From contig NZ_JACHLR010000005.1 in assembly GCF_014204535.1 (NCBI RefSeq), positions 124,001 through 188,000 of the forward strand: 64,000 bases of DNA, read 5' to 3'. The DNA comes from Novosphingobium chloroacetimidivorans. Its GTDB lineage: Bacteria; Pseudomonadota; Alphaproteobacteria; Sphingomonadales; Sphingomonadaceae. The translations under genes and the position numbers were made by a program. The notes under the pieces were generated by a model, which saw only the letters and a list, made by a program, of their open reading frames with translations, searched no databases and was not told the DNA's origin. Of the stretch, positions 23,580 to 32,517 are shown in pieces; the first letter of the stretch is position 1, and every line of letters starts with the position of its first letter.

Positions 23580-24700
23580 TGACGGCGGACCTGACGCGCC
23601 GCGCGGTGCTCGGCGCCGGGGCGGGCCTCGCGCTCGCCTCGGCCCTGCCCTTGCACGCTGCGCAAGGCGGCAGGGGCGCGGCGCGCAGGCCCGCCAAGCC
23701 GCTGGTGATGGCGCATCGCGGCGCGTCGGCGCTGCGGCCGGAGCACACGCTTGCCGCCTATGCCAAGGCGATCGCGGATGGCGCGGACTTCATCGAGCCC
23801 GATCTTGTCGCCACCAAGGATGGCGTGCTGGTCGCGCGCCACGAGAACGACATCTCCGGGACGACGGACATCGCGACACGCCGCGAGTTCGCCGCACGGC
23901 GCACCACCAAGACGATCGACGGCGTGGCCGTCACCGGCTGGTTCACCGAGGACTTCACTCTTGCCGAGCTAAAGACCCTGCGCGCGCGCGAACGGCTCGG
24001 CGCGGTGCGTCCCGAGAGCCAGGGCTACGACGGGGTGTTCCAGATCGTCACGCTGGAGGAAGTCGCCGACTTCGTCGCGGCCGAGGCGGCAGCGCACGGG
24101 CGGACCATCGGCCTGATCCCGGAACTGAAGCACTCCACGTACTTCGCCGGGATCGGCCTTCCGCTGGAGCCGCGGCTGATCGCAGGCTTGTCGGCCAGCA
24201 CATACCTGCGCCGGGCGCCGGTGATCGTGCAATCGTTCGAGGTGAGCAATCTCAAGGCTTTGCGCGGCAAACTTGGCAGCTTCTCGAACGTCCAGCTGAT
24301 GCAGCTGATCGAGGACCCGCGCAACGCGCCCTACGACACGATCGCTGCCGGGCAGCGCCGAGCGTATGTGCAGATGCTCACGCCCGCAGGCCTTGCCGAG
24401 ATCGCCAGCTATGCCGACTGGGTCGCCCCCGCCACCCGGGTGATCATTCCGCTCGGCCCGGACGGCAAGCTTGCCGCCCCCACCGGCCTCGTCGCGGCCG
24501 CGCATGCCGCCGGACTGCTGGTAGGCACCTGGACCTTCCGGCCCGAAAACCGCTTCCTCGCCGCCGACTTCCGCAACGCTGCGGGCGAGGACGCGCGCAA
24601 CGCGGAAGGCAGCGTGGCCGAGATCCGCCGCTACCTGGCCGAGGGCCTCGATGGCTTCTTCACCGACGACCCGGCGCTCGGCCGAACGGCGCTCGGCTGA
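23579..24700 (+). CDS. glpQ: Glycerophosphodiester phosphodiesterase (GlpQ-like)
   Basis: A periplasmic enzyme of 373 aa that hydrolyses glycerophosphodiesters to glycerol 3-phosphate and an alcohol. It has a Tat-like leader (TRRAVLGAGAGLALASALPLHA), then the GDPD catalytic core: VMAHRGASALRPEHTLAAY (His and metal ligands), DFIEPDLVATKDGVLVARHE, a Lys in LIPELKHSTYF, and the closing GLDGFFTDDP. ATG 23579 overlaps the receptor stop. The long form with the large insertion after the HE motif matches GlpQ rather than the short cytoplasmic UgpQ. Confidence 0.9.
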   Translation: MTADLTRRAVLGAGAGLALASALPLHAAQGGRGAARRPAKPLVMAHRGASALRPEHTLAAYAKAIADGADFIEPDLVATKDGVLVARHENDISGTTDIATRREFAARRTTKTIDGVAVTGWFTEDFTLAELKTLRARERLGAVRPESQGYDGVFQIVTLEEVADFVAAEAAAHGRTIGLIPELKHSTYFAGIGLPLEPRLIAGLSASTYLRRAPVIVQSFEVSNLKALRGKLGSFSNVQLMQLIEDPRNAPYDTIAAGQRRAYVQMLTPAGLAEIASYADWVAPATRVIIPLGPDGKLAAPTGLVAAAHAAGLLVGTWTFRPENRFLAADFRNAAGEDARNAEGSVAEIRRYLAEGLDGFFTDDPALGRTALG

Positions 24701-24871
24701 CCTCAGCTTGGCGTTCGAAACCTCCCTTCGAGACTAAGCAACTACGCCTGCAGACAAAATCGCGCTGTTCGTCGAACACCGAACGCCGCGTTGTGTCTTT
24801 GCGGCCACGCAGGTGACGGGCATAAGACACGTATGTTGCCGGGGCATGGTGACGGCGTCAGAAGGGCAACG

Positions 24872-26974
24872 ATGGGGTTCCGAACACATGCGGCGTTGCT
24901 GGCGACAGCAGCGCTCACCTACACGTTGCCGGCCGTGGCACAGGATGCGCCTCCACCGGAGACGGCCACCGACGTGCCTGTCAGCGCGAGCAGCAATGCC
25001 AGTCGCAGCGTCTACCTGCCTGCCGACTTCCAGCGCTTCGCCCCGCGCAATGCCTGGGACATGCTGATCCGCGTGCCCGGTTTCTCGATCAAGGAGAGCC
25101 AGGAGCGGCGCGGCTTGGGCCAGGCGACCGGCAACGTGCTGTTCAACGGCACCCGCCCGTCGAACAAGTCGGACGATCTCTATACCCAGCTGACCCGGAT
25201 CCCGGCGGGCACGATCGAGCGCATCGAGGTGCTCGACGGCGCCACGCTCGACATCCCCGGCCTCAATGGCCAGGTCGCCAACGTGGTCTACAAGGCCAAG
25301 GGCTCGACCGGCCAGTTCGAGTGGGAGCCGGCAGCGCGGGCGCACTATGCCGACGCGCTCTACACCCGCGGCAACGTCTCGGTGAGCGGCAGCCGTGGCA
25401 CTGTCGGCTACGAGTTCAGCGTGAACAACCAGGGCGCCGGTCGCAGCGCGGCGGGCGGACCGACGCTGATCCGGGACGGCCTGGGCGTGGTGACCGAGCG
25501 GCGCCACGATGTCTGGACCTCGAACCACGACGAGCCCAAGCTCTCGGCCAGGTTCACCTGGGATGGACCGGGCAGTTCGGTCGGCCACCTCAACGGCAAC
25601 TACCAGAAGATCTGGCACCATTATCGCGAAGCCAGCGACCGGTTCGACTCCCCGGTGCTGCCCGATCGTCGCCGCACGATCCGCGAGAACAACGATACCT
25701 GGAACTTCGAGATCAGCGGCGACTACGAGTTCGCGCTCGGCCCCGGCCGGCTGAAGCTCGTCGGCCTTGAGAACCGCAGCCACGAGCCGTTCTCGTCCGA
25801 AGTCATCGACACGCCCTTCGGCGCGCCGGCCAGCCCCAGCGGCGACCGCTTCGCCCAGGTCGGCGAGCTTGAGGAAACGATCGCGCGCGTCGAATACACC
25901 TGGAAGATGCTGGGCGGCGACTGGCAGCTTTCGGGCGAGGCGGCGTACAACACGCTCGACAACGTGGCGACGCTCGGCACCTTCGATCCGGTCGCCGGCG
26001 AATTCGTCCTGCGCCCCTTCGCCGAGGCGACCGGCGGCGTGAAGGAAGACCGCTACGAAAGCCTGCTGAGTGTCGGCTTCCCGCTCAGCCGCACCCTGTC
26101 GGTGCAGATGGTTGCCGGCGGCGAACACTCGAAGATCAGCCAGACCGGGCCCGGCGGCATCACCCGCACCTTCGACCGACCCAAGGGCTCGGTGTCGCTG
26201 GCCTGGAAGCCTTCGACCGACTTCGACTTGTCGGTGAAGCTCGAGCGGCGGGTGCTGCAGCTGGACTTCTACGATTTCCTGGCCCGCTCGTTCCTCAACG
26301 ATAACAACCAGAACGCCAGCAACACCGACTTGCGCCCGCAGCAGGACTGGTCGTGGACGGCGGAGCTGAACAAGAAGCTGGGCCCTTGGGGCTCGACCAA
26401 GCTGGAGCTGATTCACAGGAGCGTGACGGACCGCGTCGACATCATCCCCGTCGGCGAGAGCGGCGAGGCCGTGGGCAACATCGACAAGGCGCGGGCGTGG
26501 GCGGTGGTATCCACCAGTACCATCAACTTCGATCCGATCGGCTGGAAAGGCGCGCGGCTCGATGCGTCGATCGTCTACCAGCGATCGAGCCTCAAGGACC
26601 CGTTCACCGGCCGCAGGCGCAACTGGAACGATTTCGTCGACCAGCAGGTGGAGCTGAATTTCCGGCACGACATACCCTCGTCCAACTGGGCCTGGGGCTC
26701 GGACGTGACCTACAATCACCAGCAGGCGGGCTACCGTCGCAGCCAGTCAGACCGTGTCTGGGAAGGCCCGGTGTTCGCCGCGCTGTTCGTCGAGAACAAG
26801 AACGTCATGGGCCTGACCATGCGCTTCACCGTCGACAACCTGGTCAACGCGCGCTCCCGGCGTGAACGGGCGATCTATCAGGGCGTGCGCGATCTTTCGC
26901 CCGTGGCGTCGACCGAGAGCCGAAACCGGTTGATCGGGCCGATCTTCATCTTCCTGGTCAAGGGTTCCTTCTGA
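24872..26974 (+). CDS. TonB-dependent receptor plug/barrel protein
   Basis: An outer-membrane protein of 700 aa. The signal peptide is GFRTHAALLATAALTYTLPAVAQ; the plug shows MLIRVPGFSIKESQERRGLGQ and NVLFNGTRPSNKSDDLYTQL followed by IERIEVLDGA, a variant of the usual LRGP segment. The barrel then runs to the C-terminal IFIFLVKGSF. ATG 24872 follows AAGGG; the frame is open 27 codons further upstream, but that part has no signal character. The plug type (RPS-KSD) is common in uncharacterised receptors of this order. No canonical TonB box or substrate could be assigned. Confidence 0.78.
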   Translation: MGFRTHAALLATAALTYTLPAVAQDAPPPETATDVPVSASSNASRSVYLPADFQRFAPRNAWDMLIRVPGFSIKESQERRGLGQATGNVLFNGTRPSNKSDDLYTQLTRIPAGTIERIEVLDGATLDIPGLNGQVANVVYKAKGSTGQFEWEPAARAHYADALYTRGNVSVSGSRGTVGYEFSVNNQGAGRSAAGGPTLIRDGLGVVTERRHDVWTSNHDEPKLSARFTWDGPGSSVGHLNGNYQKIWHHYREASDRFDSPVLPDRRRTIRENNDTWNFEISGDYEFALGPGRLKLVGLENRSHEPFSSEVIDTPFGAPASPSGDRFAQVGELEETIARVEYTWKMLGGDWQLSGEAAYNTLDNVATLGTFDPVAGEFVLRPFAEATGGVKEDRYESLLSVGFPLSRTLSVQMVAGGEHSKISQTGPGGITRTFDRPKGSVSLAWKPSTDFDLSVKLERRVLQLDFYDFLARSFLNDNNQNASNTDLRPQQDWSWTAELNKKLGPWGSTKLELIHRSVTDRVDIIPVGESGEAVGNIDKARAWAVVSTSTINFDPIGWKGARLDASIVYQRSSLKDPFTGRRRNWNDFVDQQVELNFRHDIPSSNWAWGSDVTYNHQQAGYRRSQSDRVWEGPVFAALFVENKNVMGLTMRFTVDNLVNARSRRERAIYQGVRDLSPVASTESRNRLIGPIFIFLVKGSF

Positions 26975-27054
26975 GGATCGCGCTTTCGTCGCCCTCGCAC
27001 AGGCGCGAGCCTCGCTTCTTCCGAGCGAGTGCTGCTGAAGAAGGAAAAAGCGGG

Positions 27055-27162
27055 GCCCCCGCCTGCGCGGGGGCGACGGGTAAAGCGCAAGCGGCGACGC
27101 TTGGACTGGCGCAATCCAATACACTTCGTCATCCCCGCGAAGGCGGGGATCCATCTCCTGGG
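27055..27162. repeat. GC hairpin plus single REP unit
   Basis: Within the 276-bp gap between convergent genes there is a GC hairpin (GCCCCCGC-CTG-CGCGGGGGC, 27055-27074) and a single REP unit at 27126-27162 (TCATCCCCGCGAAGGCGGGGA plus CCATCTCC) of the same family as 11332-11494. Nothing else is recognised in this gap. Confidence 0.72.
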
Positions 27163-27250
27163 CTCGCACCGACGGAACCACCTTGAGGTGAAGCCCCACT
27201 CTCTCGAAATTGGCGAAGCAATGAAGATGGCCGCACGATTACCCCCAACT

Positions 27251-27745
27251 TTAGAGGTTCGCCTTTTCATCCTGCGAGAGGTCGGCGTCGGGCGGATAGT
27301 AGAGCTTGGCGCACTCCTCACGCAAGCAGCCGCCTTCGATTGCGATATCGTCGCGATAGGCGTCGGCGATGAAGGTCAGCGTGTCGATGTGCCTGGCTTC
27401 GAAGTACATTTCGTGCACGTCCGCGCGCCCGGCGCCGTAGACGACGCGCCCGACCTTGGACCAGATCGAGGCCATGGTGCACATGCCGCAAGGCTGCAGC
27501 GTGGAGTAGAGCGTCGCGCCGCGCAGCTCCATCTCACCGATGCCCTCGCAAGCGCGGCGGATCGCCATCATCTCGGCATGCGCGGTGGCGTCCGGCAGCT
27601 CCTGGGTCTGGTTGCGCTCCGCCGCGATGACCTTGCCGTCATGCACGATCACGCAGCCGAGCGGCGAGCTCGCCGGATCGCTGCCCTTGGATCGCGCCAC
27701 CTCGATGGCCATGCGCATCCACCGCTCGTCTGTTTCGGTGGTCAT
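27251..27745 (-). CDS. Nucleoside/nucleobase deaminase (CDA family)
   Basis: 164 aa zinc deaminase. The metal and catalytic residues are in TAHAEMMAI (His-Ala-Glu) and TLQPCGMCTMA (PCxxC). It resembles guanine deaminase and TadA relatives; cytosine-type activity cannot be excluded. The Asp-rich C-terminus (PPDADLSQDEKANL) is of the kind seen in guanine deaminases. ATG 27745 overlaps the stop of the upstream DUF2252 gene by 1 bp, so the two are translationally coupled. Confidence 0.85.
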   Translation of the reverse strand: MTTETDERWMRMAIEVARSKGSDPASSPLGCVIVHDGKVIAAERNQTQELPDATAHAEMMAIRRACEGIGEMELRGATLYSTLQPCGMCTMASIWSKVGRVVYGAGRADVHEMYFEARHIDTLTFIADAYRDDIAIEGGCLREECAKLYYPPDADLSQDEKANL

Positions 27746-28938
27746 CAAGCGGCCAGCGCATAGCGACGGCAGTGCTCGAGATAGCCCGCCTCGTGACTGC
27801 CCGCGAGCGAGACTACACTCTCCCACAGCCAGGTCGGCGCATCGATCTGCCCGCAACGGTCCGCCTCGATCATCTTGCTCCACTCCATCCGCGCTGTCGC
27901 ATCCATCTGTCGACCGTGCGCCTTGCCTACCACGAAAGCGAGGTACCGCGCCGCCCTGGTCGCCTCGCTCTGGCTGAACTGCTCGACTTCCAACTTGAGG
28001 TCCTGCGGCGCGAGCTCCCTGACGAAGAGCGTGCGCCCGTCCATGCGGACCGGGATCATCCGTTCCCCCAGATGCGGCGAGAGCGCGCGTGCCGCGGCGA
28101 CGACGCGCTCCGCATTGTCCGCCGGCATCACTGCGCCGGGCGCGGCGGGAGCAATCGGGGCCACGGCCTCCTTGATGTCGACCAGCGCGTAGTCGGACCG
28201 CTCCTTGGCATCATTCAGACCCAGCAGCACGGCATAGCGATGGAGCCCCAGCGAACTGCAGCCCTTCATCCAGTAAGCCGCATCGATCATGCCGACGGTG
28301 CGATGGGCATCCTTGCCGGCGAGTGCTAGCACCTGGCGTACCACCTTGGGCTCGGCGAAGACCGCTTTCAGGCCTGCGCGTTCCTCGTCGGCCAGAGCCC
28401 AGAACCTCTTGCCGAGCGGAATGCGCGGTTCGATCGCCTCCAGCCGCTCGCGCGCCAGGTGCCGCCAGCGTCGACTGCGCGCCTTGCGGCGTACGCTGCG
28501 CACCACCTCGGGCTCGACCCCGGCGTCGCCGCCATGCGGGTCCTGAAGCGCAGCGTCATAGCCGACGACCATCGCTTCGATCATGCGCGCAGTGGCCACG
28601 CCCGGCAGATCCGACCCGCGAGCGGCGGTCGCCAATGACAGACCGAGCCTGATGAGATCGTGTGCGGGGTTACCGATGACCGCCTGATCAAGGTCGCGGA
28701 TCTGGATTTCGACACCGCCCTCGCCATTGGCGAGCGGCCCAAGGTTGCCCAGGTGGCAATCGCCGCAGATCCATACCGACGGCCCTTGCGGCACTCGGGC
28801 GGCGCCGGGCGATCCATCGAGCCACTCGTAGAACTTGGCGGTGTTGCCACGAACATAGGCATGGGCCGAGCGCGCCATCTTGCGCGAGCGGCTAGCATCG
28901 AGGACTCGGCGGCGATCCGCGGCGTTGGGTGGTACCAT
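27745..28938 (-). CDS. DUF2252 family protein
   Basis: 397 aa, an uncharacterised protein-kinase-like fold family. Motifs seen: SAHAYVRGNTAKFYEWL, the catalytic-loop-like WICGDCHLGNLGPL (GDxHxxN) and IQIRDLDQAVIGNPAHDLIRL (metal-binding D). These fit an aminoglycoside-phosphotransferase-like phosphotransferase, but no substrate is known. The frame is open up to 29169. I prefer ATG 28938 because the family homology begins just after it and the extra upstream residues belong to a decayed SDR. It ends in the start codon of the deaminase. Confidence 0.8.
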   Translation of the reverse strand: MVPPNAADRRRVLDASRSRKMARSAHAYVRGNTAKFYEWLDGSPGAARVPQGPSVWICGDCHLGNLGPLANGEGGVEIQIRDLDQAVIGNPAHDLIRLGLSLATAARGSDLPGVATARMIEAMVVGYDAALQDPHGGDAGVEPEVVRSVRRKARSRRWRHLARERLEAIEPRIPLGKRFWALADEERAGLKAVFAEPKVVRQVLALAGKDAHRTVGMIDAAYWMKGCSSLGLHRYAVLLGLNDAKERSDYALVDIKEAVAPIAPAAPGAVMPADNAERVVAAARALSPHLGERMIPVRMDGRTLFVRELAPQDLKLEVEQFSQSEATRAARYLAFVVGKAHGRQMDATARMEWSKMIEADRCGQIDAPTWLWESVVSLAGSHEAGYLEHCRRYALAA

Positions 28939-29064
28939 GGATGCACGAACGCAGAACCTCGCGTTTCGTGTCAGAAGATGGCTGCATGATTGCGAAGCTT
29001 GCCTTAGAGGGCAGAGCAGGCGCGGGGTGCGCGGGGCGACCTGGCCCGCGAATGACGAAACCGG

Positions 29065-29289
29065 GCCGCCCGCGCCGATGCTGACGGTCGCCCCTCCGCT
29101 GCGCTGCCGCAGGTGCTTCGCCGCGACCAGCGAGCCATACAGGGTGCCGACGTAGTCGACGTCGAGCACCCGGCGATGGTCCTCCGTCAGGACTTGCTCG
29201 AGCGTGCCGTAGATGCCCGAAGCCGCGTTGTTCAGCCAGCTGTCGAAGCCGCCGAACGCCTCGATGGCCTGCTCGGCAATCGCCTCGAC
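29065..29289 (-). pseudogene. Internal fragment of a short-chain dehydrogenase
   Basis: Reading the minus strand gives about 75 codons of the middle of an SDR: FGGFDSWLNNAASGIYGTLE (the NNA motif), then VLDVDYVGTLYGSLVAAKHL and SGGATVSIGAGG, the strand leading to the catalytic Ser. The N-terminal TGxxxGIG part and the C-terminal YxxxK part are absent. The frame then runs without a stop into the DUF2252 gene. This is a deletion remnant, not a fused active domain. Confidence 0.72.
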
Positions 29290-29314
29290 CTGAACGCGTG
29301 GTCGCGTGACGGGC

Positions 29315-29443
29315 TTACTGGTACCCGCCCTCGTCCTCGCGCTCTGCTGCGGCTTCTTCCTGCGCCTCTTCCAGTTGCTGGCTATCCTGCTGGGGCTGTT
29401 CTTTCTCGTCGCTCTTCTCGGGCGTCTTGGGCGCGTCGATCAT
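29315..29443 (-). CDS. Small acidic Gln/Glu-rich protein
   Basis: 42 aa: MIDAPKTPEKSDEKEQPQQD followed by a Gln/Glu/Ala-rich stretch ending EREDEGGYQ. ATG 29443 is preceded by AGGA at 7 nt; an in-frame ATG 6 codons upstream is less well placed. Low complexity, hydrophilic, no signal peptide and no family recognised. Its stop is just upstream of the SDR remnant, so it may be an unrelated neighbour left after the deletion. Confidence 0.5.
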   Translation of the reverse strand: MIDAPKTPEKSDEKEQPQQDSQQLEEAQEEAAAEREDEGGYQ

Positions 29444-29557
29444 GGTGAGGTCCTTCTCCATTACCTAGGATCAACAGGCCGGCCGGCGGCGCGGTTCCGT
29501 CGCACCGAAGGGCAATGCGGCGGATGGCGCCTGTGGCAGTGCCAGCCGTGCCTGGCC

Positions 29558-31015
29558 TCATCGCCAGAAGCGCTTGGCGTCGACCAGACCCTCGTGCGCC
29601 TCCGCCGCGGCCTTGATCAGGTGAGGCTTCGTATCATGACCCAGCAGCGCCTGCGCCTCGGGCACATCCTCCAGTCCGAGCTTGCGGATCTCCTCGGGCG
29701 CGGTCGCGAGATCGTTCAGCAGCCCGAGCTGGTCCTGCAGGTCCTCCAGCGCGGCGATGAACCGCTTGTGGCGACGCCGGCTCCGCTTCCTGTCGTACAG
29801 GCCGGCGAAGAACTCGCTGTCGTAGCGCAGCTTCTTGGCATCCTTGCGGAGCTCGTGGCGGGCATGGTCGTCGAGCCGGGCGAGGTGCCGTCCGCCCTTC
29901 TTCACCTTGCGGCGCGCGCGATCGAGCGCTCGGGCGGCGAAGTCGCGCACGGGTTCGTCGCGGGCATCCTGCGTGCTCGCCTCCTTCAGCCAGCCGCCGT
30001 CGGTCAGCCACTCCATGAGGTCGAGCATCAGGGACCGGCTCCAGGGCGCATCCAACGCGTCCTCGACGTGAGAATACGCCTCTTCGCGCGCGATCTGCAG
30101 GCGCGCGCGAAGGTCGCCTTGCGACGCCCGCCCCAGCAGCACGTCGAGATTGCGGGCCTCGCCCAGCGTTCCGGCGAGCGCGCGCAAGTCCTCTCGCAGG
30201 GCGGCAGCGCGCGCATCTTGCGCATAGAGGCCCTTGAACAGCGAGAACGCCGACCGCAGACGCCGCAGCGCGACGCGCGCCTGGTGCAACGGCTTGGCAT
30301 GGCGATGCTCCACCAGCAGCGCCTCGTTCAGGCGGAACTGCCGCAGGCACGACTGCGCGATGGCCTGGAACGCGGCAGCCGCGCTCGCTTCGGGATCGAG
30401 CTTCACCGCCTCCGCCTTGTAGGACGACTGCGACGGCCTGGTCAGCCGATAGCCCCGCTCCGATTTCGAGAGCACGCCGATGCGGACAGGCGCCAGCGTG
30501 TCGAGCTTGCGCGCGAAGGCGAACAAGGCGGCGGGTTCGCCGGATTTCAGCTCCAGTTCGAGCTCGCAGATCAGCTCGCCCCTGCCACCGGCGTGTACCT
30601 GGCCGCGATCCAGGACCACCTCGATCTCGGCATCGTCTTCGTGCAGCATCCAGGTGCAGCGCTCGACGTCGACTTCGAAGACGGGGGCGACCTGCTCGGC
30701 CCGGTCACCCAGCAGCGCGGCGAGCGGCGTGGCGTGATCCAGCACCGGCACCGTGTCGTTGACCGGCATTTCCCATTCGGAGCGCATGAACAGCCCCACT
30801 GAAGCAGGCCCGTCCGCCTTGATCGTCTGCGTTCGCTGCTCGCCCTTGGAGCGGATGCGAAGGGAAAAACCGGCGTCCACGACGGCCCGGTCGGGGGTGT
30901 CGAAGTAGATCGCGCGCAAGGCGCTGCAATCATGTTCGCCGGCAAGGAGCGGCGATGCCTTCAGCTGCTCCGCGGCAGCTTCGCTCACTTCCAGCTTCAG
31001 TTCGACTTCGAGCAC
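29558..31015 (-). CDS. CYTH-CHAD protein, inorganic triphosphatase-like
   Basis: 485 aa. The N-terminal CYTH domain (about 1-200) opens with the ExExK signature LEVELKLEV and carries basic/acidic tunnel residues (FSLRIRSKGEQRTQTIK; ELICELELELKSGE). The C-terminal CHAD domain (about 220-485) has the regularly spaced His/Arg helices expected for polyphosphate binding (HQARVALRRLRSAFSLFK; HELRKDAKKLRYDSEFF). The architecture matches ygiF-type triphosphatases. A role in triphosphate or polyphosphate metabolism in the cytoplasm is inferred from the domains. Confidence 0.9.
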   Translation of the reverse strand: MLEVELKLEVSEAAAEQLKASPLLAGEHDCSALRAIYFDTPDRAVVDAGFSLRIRSKGEQRTQTIKADGPASVGLFMRSEWEMPVNDTVPVLDHATPLAALLGDRAEQVAPVFEVDVERCTWMLHEDDAEIEVVLDRGQVHAGGRGELICELELELKSGEPAALFAFARKLDTLAPVRIGVLSKSERGYRLTRPSQSSYKAEAVKLDPEASAAAAFQAIAQSCLRQFRLNEALLVEHRHAKPLHQARVALRRLRSAFSLFKGLYAQDARAAALREDLRALAGTLGEARNLDVLLGRASQGDLRARLQIAREEAYSHVEDALDAPWSRSLMLDLMEWLTDGGWLKEASTQDARDEPVRDFAARALDRARRKVKKGGRHLARLDDHARHELRKDAKKLRYDSEFFAGLYDRKRSRRRHKRFIAALEDLQDQLGLLNDLATAPEEIRKLGLEDVPEAQALLGHDTKPHLIKAAAEAHEGLVDAKRFWR

Positions 31016-31098
31016 GACACGCCCTCTTCTGCTTGCAAGGTCGAGCCACCCGCCCCTGGAGCAAGCACAACGATCCTCCGCTCGGTTGGCTGCCTCGC

Positions 31099-32397
31099 TC
31101 AGGCGACCCAGGCGCGCGGGTCGTCCTGTTGTGCCACCAGCGCGAGCCCGTGCGCGATCGAGGTCATTTCCCCGCCCGACATGATCCGCTCGCTGCCGAA
31201 GCGCTGCGTGAACAACGCGCGCACAGCCGGCACCAGCGAGGTGCCCCCGGTGAGGAAGACGCGATCGATGCCTCCTTCAGCCAGCCCTGCCTGCGCCAGC
31301 GCGCGGCTCACGGCGTCGGCCATCGCGCCGACATCGTCCGCGATCCAGGCCACGAACTGCGCGCGATCCACCCGTTCCTCGATCACCATGCCACCACCGC
31401 TAAAGCGGAACGTCGCGCTCTCGGAACCGCTCAGATCGCGCTTCAGGCGGCCCACCGCTTCGTAGAGCGGGAAACCGAGCTCGTTCTCGATCATCGCGAT
31501 CATGCGCCCGATCGCATCGGGGTCGACGGCGCTGCGCCGCAGGCGTTCCAGTTCGTCGAGCGTGCGCCGGTTGCGCATCAGTCCCAGCTTCGACCAGTCG
31601 GAGAAGTCGGCGAAGTAGCCCGGCGAGATGTCGAGCACCTTGTCGAACGACCGGTACTTTCCACCCTTGCCCAGGTGCGGCAGGACCAGCTTGTCGACGA
31701 TGCGCTGGTCGAAGCGATCGCCAGCCACGCCGACGCCGGCATGACCCAGGGGAACGCAGCGCTGGGCAGCCTCGGGTGCTTCCACTCGCACGACCGAGAA
31801 GTCGCTCGTACCGCCGCCGAAGTCGGCGACCAGCACGGTAGCGGGCTCGTCCAGCCTCAAGGCATAGCTGAACGCGGCGGCCAGGGGCTCGTAGACATAG
31901 TGGATCTCACGCGCGAAGCCGGAGAACATCGCATCGTAGCGTTGCCGCGCCAGCACCTCGTCGGGGCGGGCTCCGGCGAAGTGGACCGGGCGGCCGATCA
32001 CCAGCCGGTCGATTTGGTCCAGCTCGCCCCCGGCATGGGCCGCCAGCTTGTCGAGGAACATGCGTCCCAGCTCCTCGAACCGGTAGCGGCGATTGAACAC
32101 CGTCGCGGTGTCGAAGGAAGCGCTGGCCGCCACCGACTTGAACGATTGCAGGAAGCGGCTGTCGGTCGGATACTCGAGGTATTCGTGGATTGCCGAGGGA
32201 CCGGCCTCCACGGCGACCCCGCCGGGCACGCCGTCCTCGTGCCAGAAGCACAAGGCCGATCGGAACAAGTCGGTCGGGCCATCGGGCCCGGCCAACGGCA
32301 GCAGCTGCGGCGCCTCGCCGCTCGGTGCGAACGCCGCGACGCTGTTCGTGGTGCCGAAGTCCAGACCGACGTGGCGGTTAGATGGAATCGCTTGCAT
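31099..32397 (-). CDS. yegD: Hsp70-family chaperone-like protein (YegD type)
   Basis: 432 aa, an actin-fold ATPase. Phosphate-1 motif HVGLDFGTTNSVAAFA, phosphate-2 VLVADFGGGTSDFSVVRVE and adenosine motif RVFLTGGTSLVPAVRALF are intact. There is no C-terminal peptide-binding lid, so this is the short YegD class, not DnaK. ATG 32397 chosen (MQAIPSNRHVGLDFG); an ATG 20 codons upstream gives a low-complexity basic extension. Role unknown, probably a specialised chaperone. Confidence 0.87.
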   Translation of the reverse strand: MQAIPSNRHVGLDFGTTNSVAAFAPSGEAPQLLPLAGPDGPTDLFRSALCFWHEDGVPGGVAVEAGPSAIHEYLEYPTDSRFLQSFKSVAASASFDTATVFNRRYRFEELGRMFLDKLAAHAGGELDQIDRLVIGRPVHFAGARPDEVLARQRYDAMFSGFAREIHYVYEPLAAAFSYALRLDEPATVLVADFGGGTSDFSVVRVEAPEAAQRCVPLGHAGVGVAGDRFDQRIVDKLVLPHLGKGGKYRSFDKVLDISPGYFADFSDWSKLGLMRNRRTLDELERLRRSAVDPDAIGRMIAMIENELGFPLYEAVGRLKRDLSGSESATFRFSGGGMVIEERVDRAQFVAWIADDVGAMADAVSRALAQAGLAEGGIDRVFLTGGTSLVPAVRALFTQRFGSERIMSGGEMTSIAHGLALVAQQDDPRAWVA

Positions 32398-32517
32398 GGC
32401 TCGTCGACGCTGAGAGTGGGATCGGCGCCTTTGGCAGACTTCGCGCCCACCTGCCACAACGACGATCCCTCACCCGCTGCCGGCACCGCGGATGTGACAG
32501 GCCCGGCGCGGATGAGC

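Noticed and set aside
28938..29065. SDR-DUF2252 fusion protein
   Set aside because: The SDR part lacks both cofactor and YxxxK motifs and DUF2252 has its own start, so a functional fusion is unlikely.
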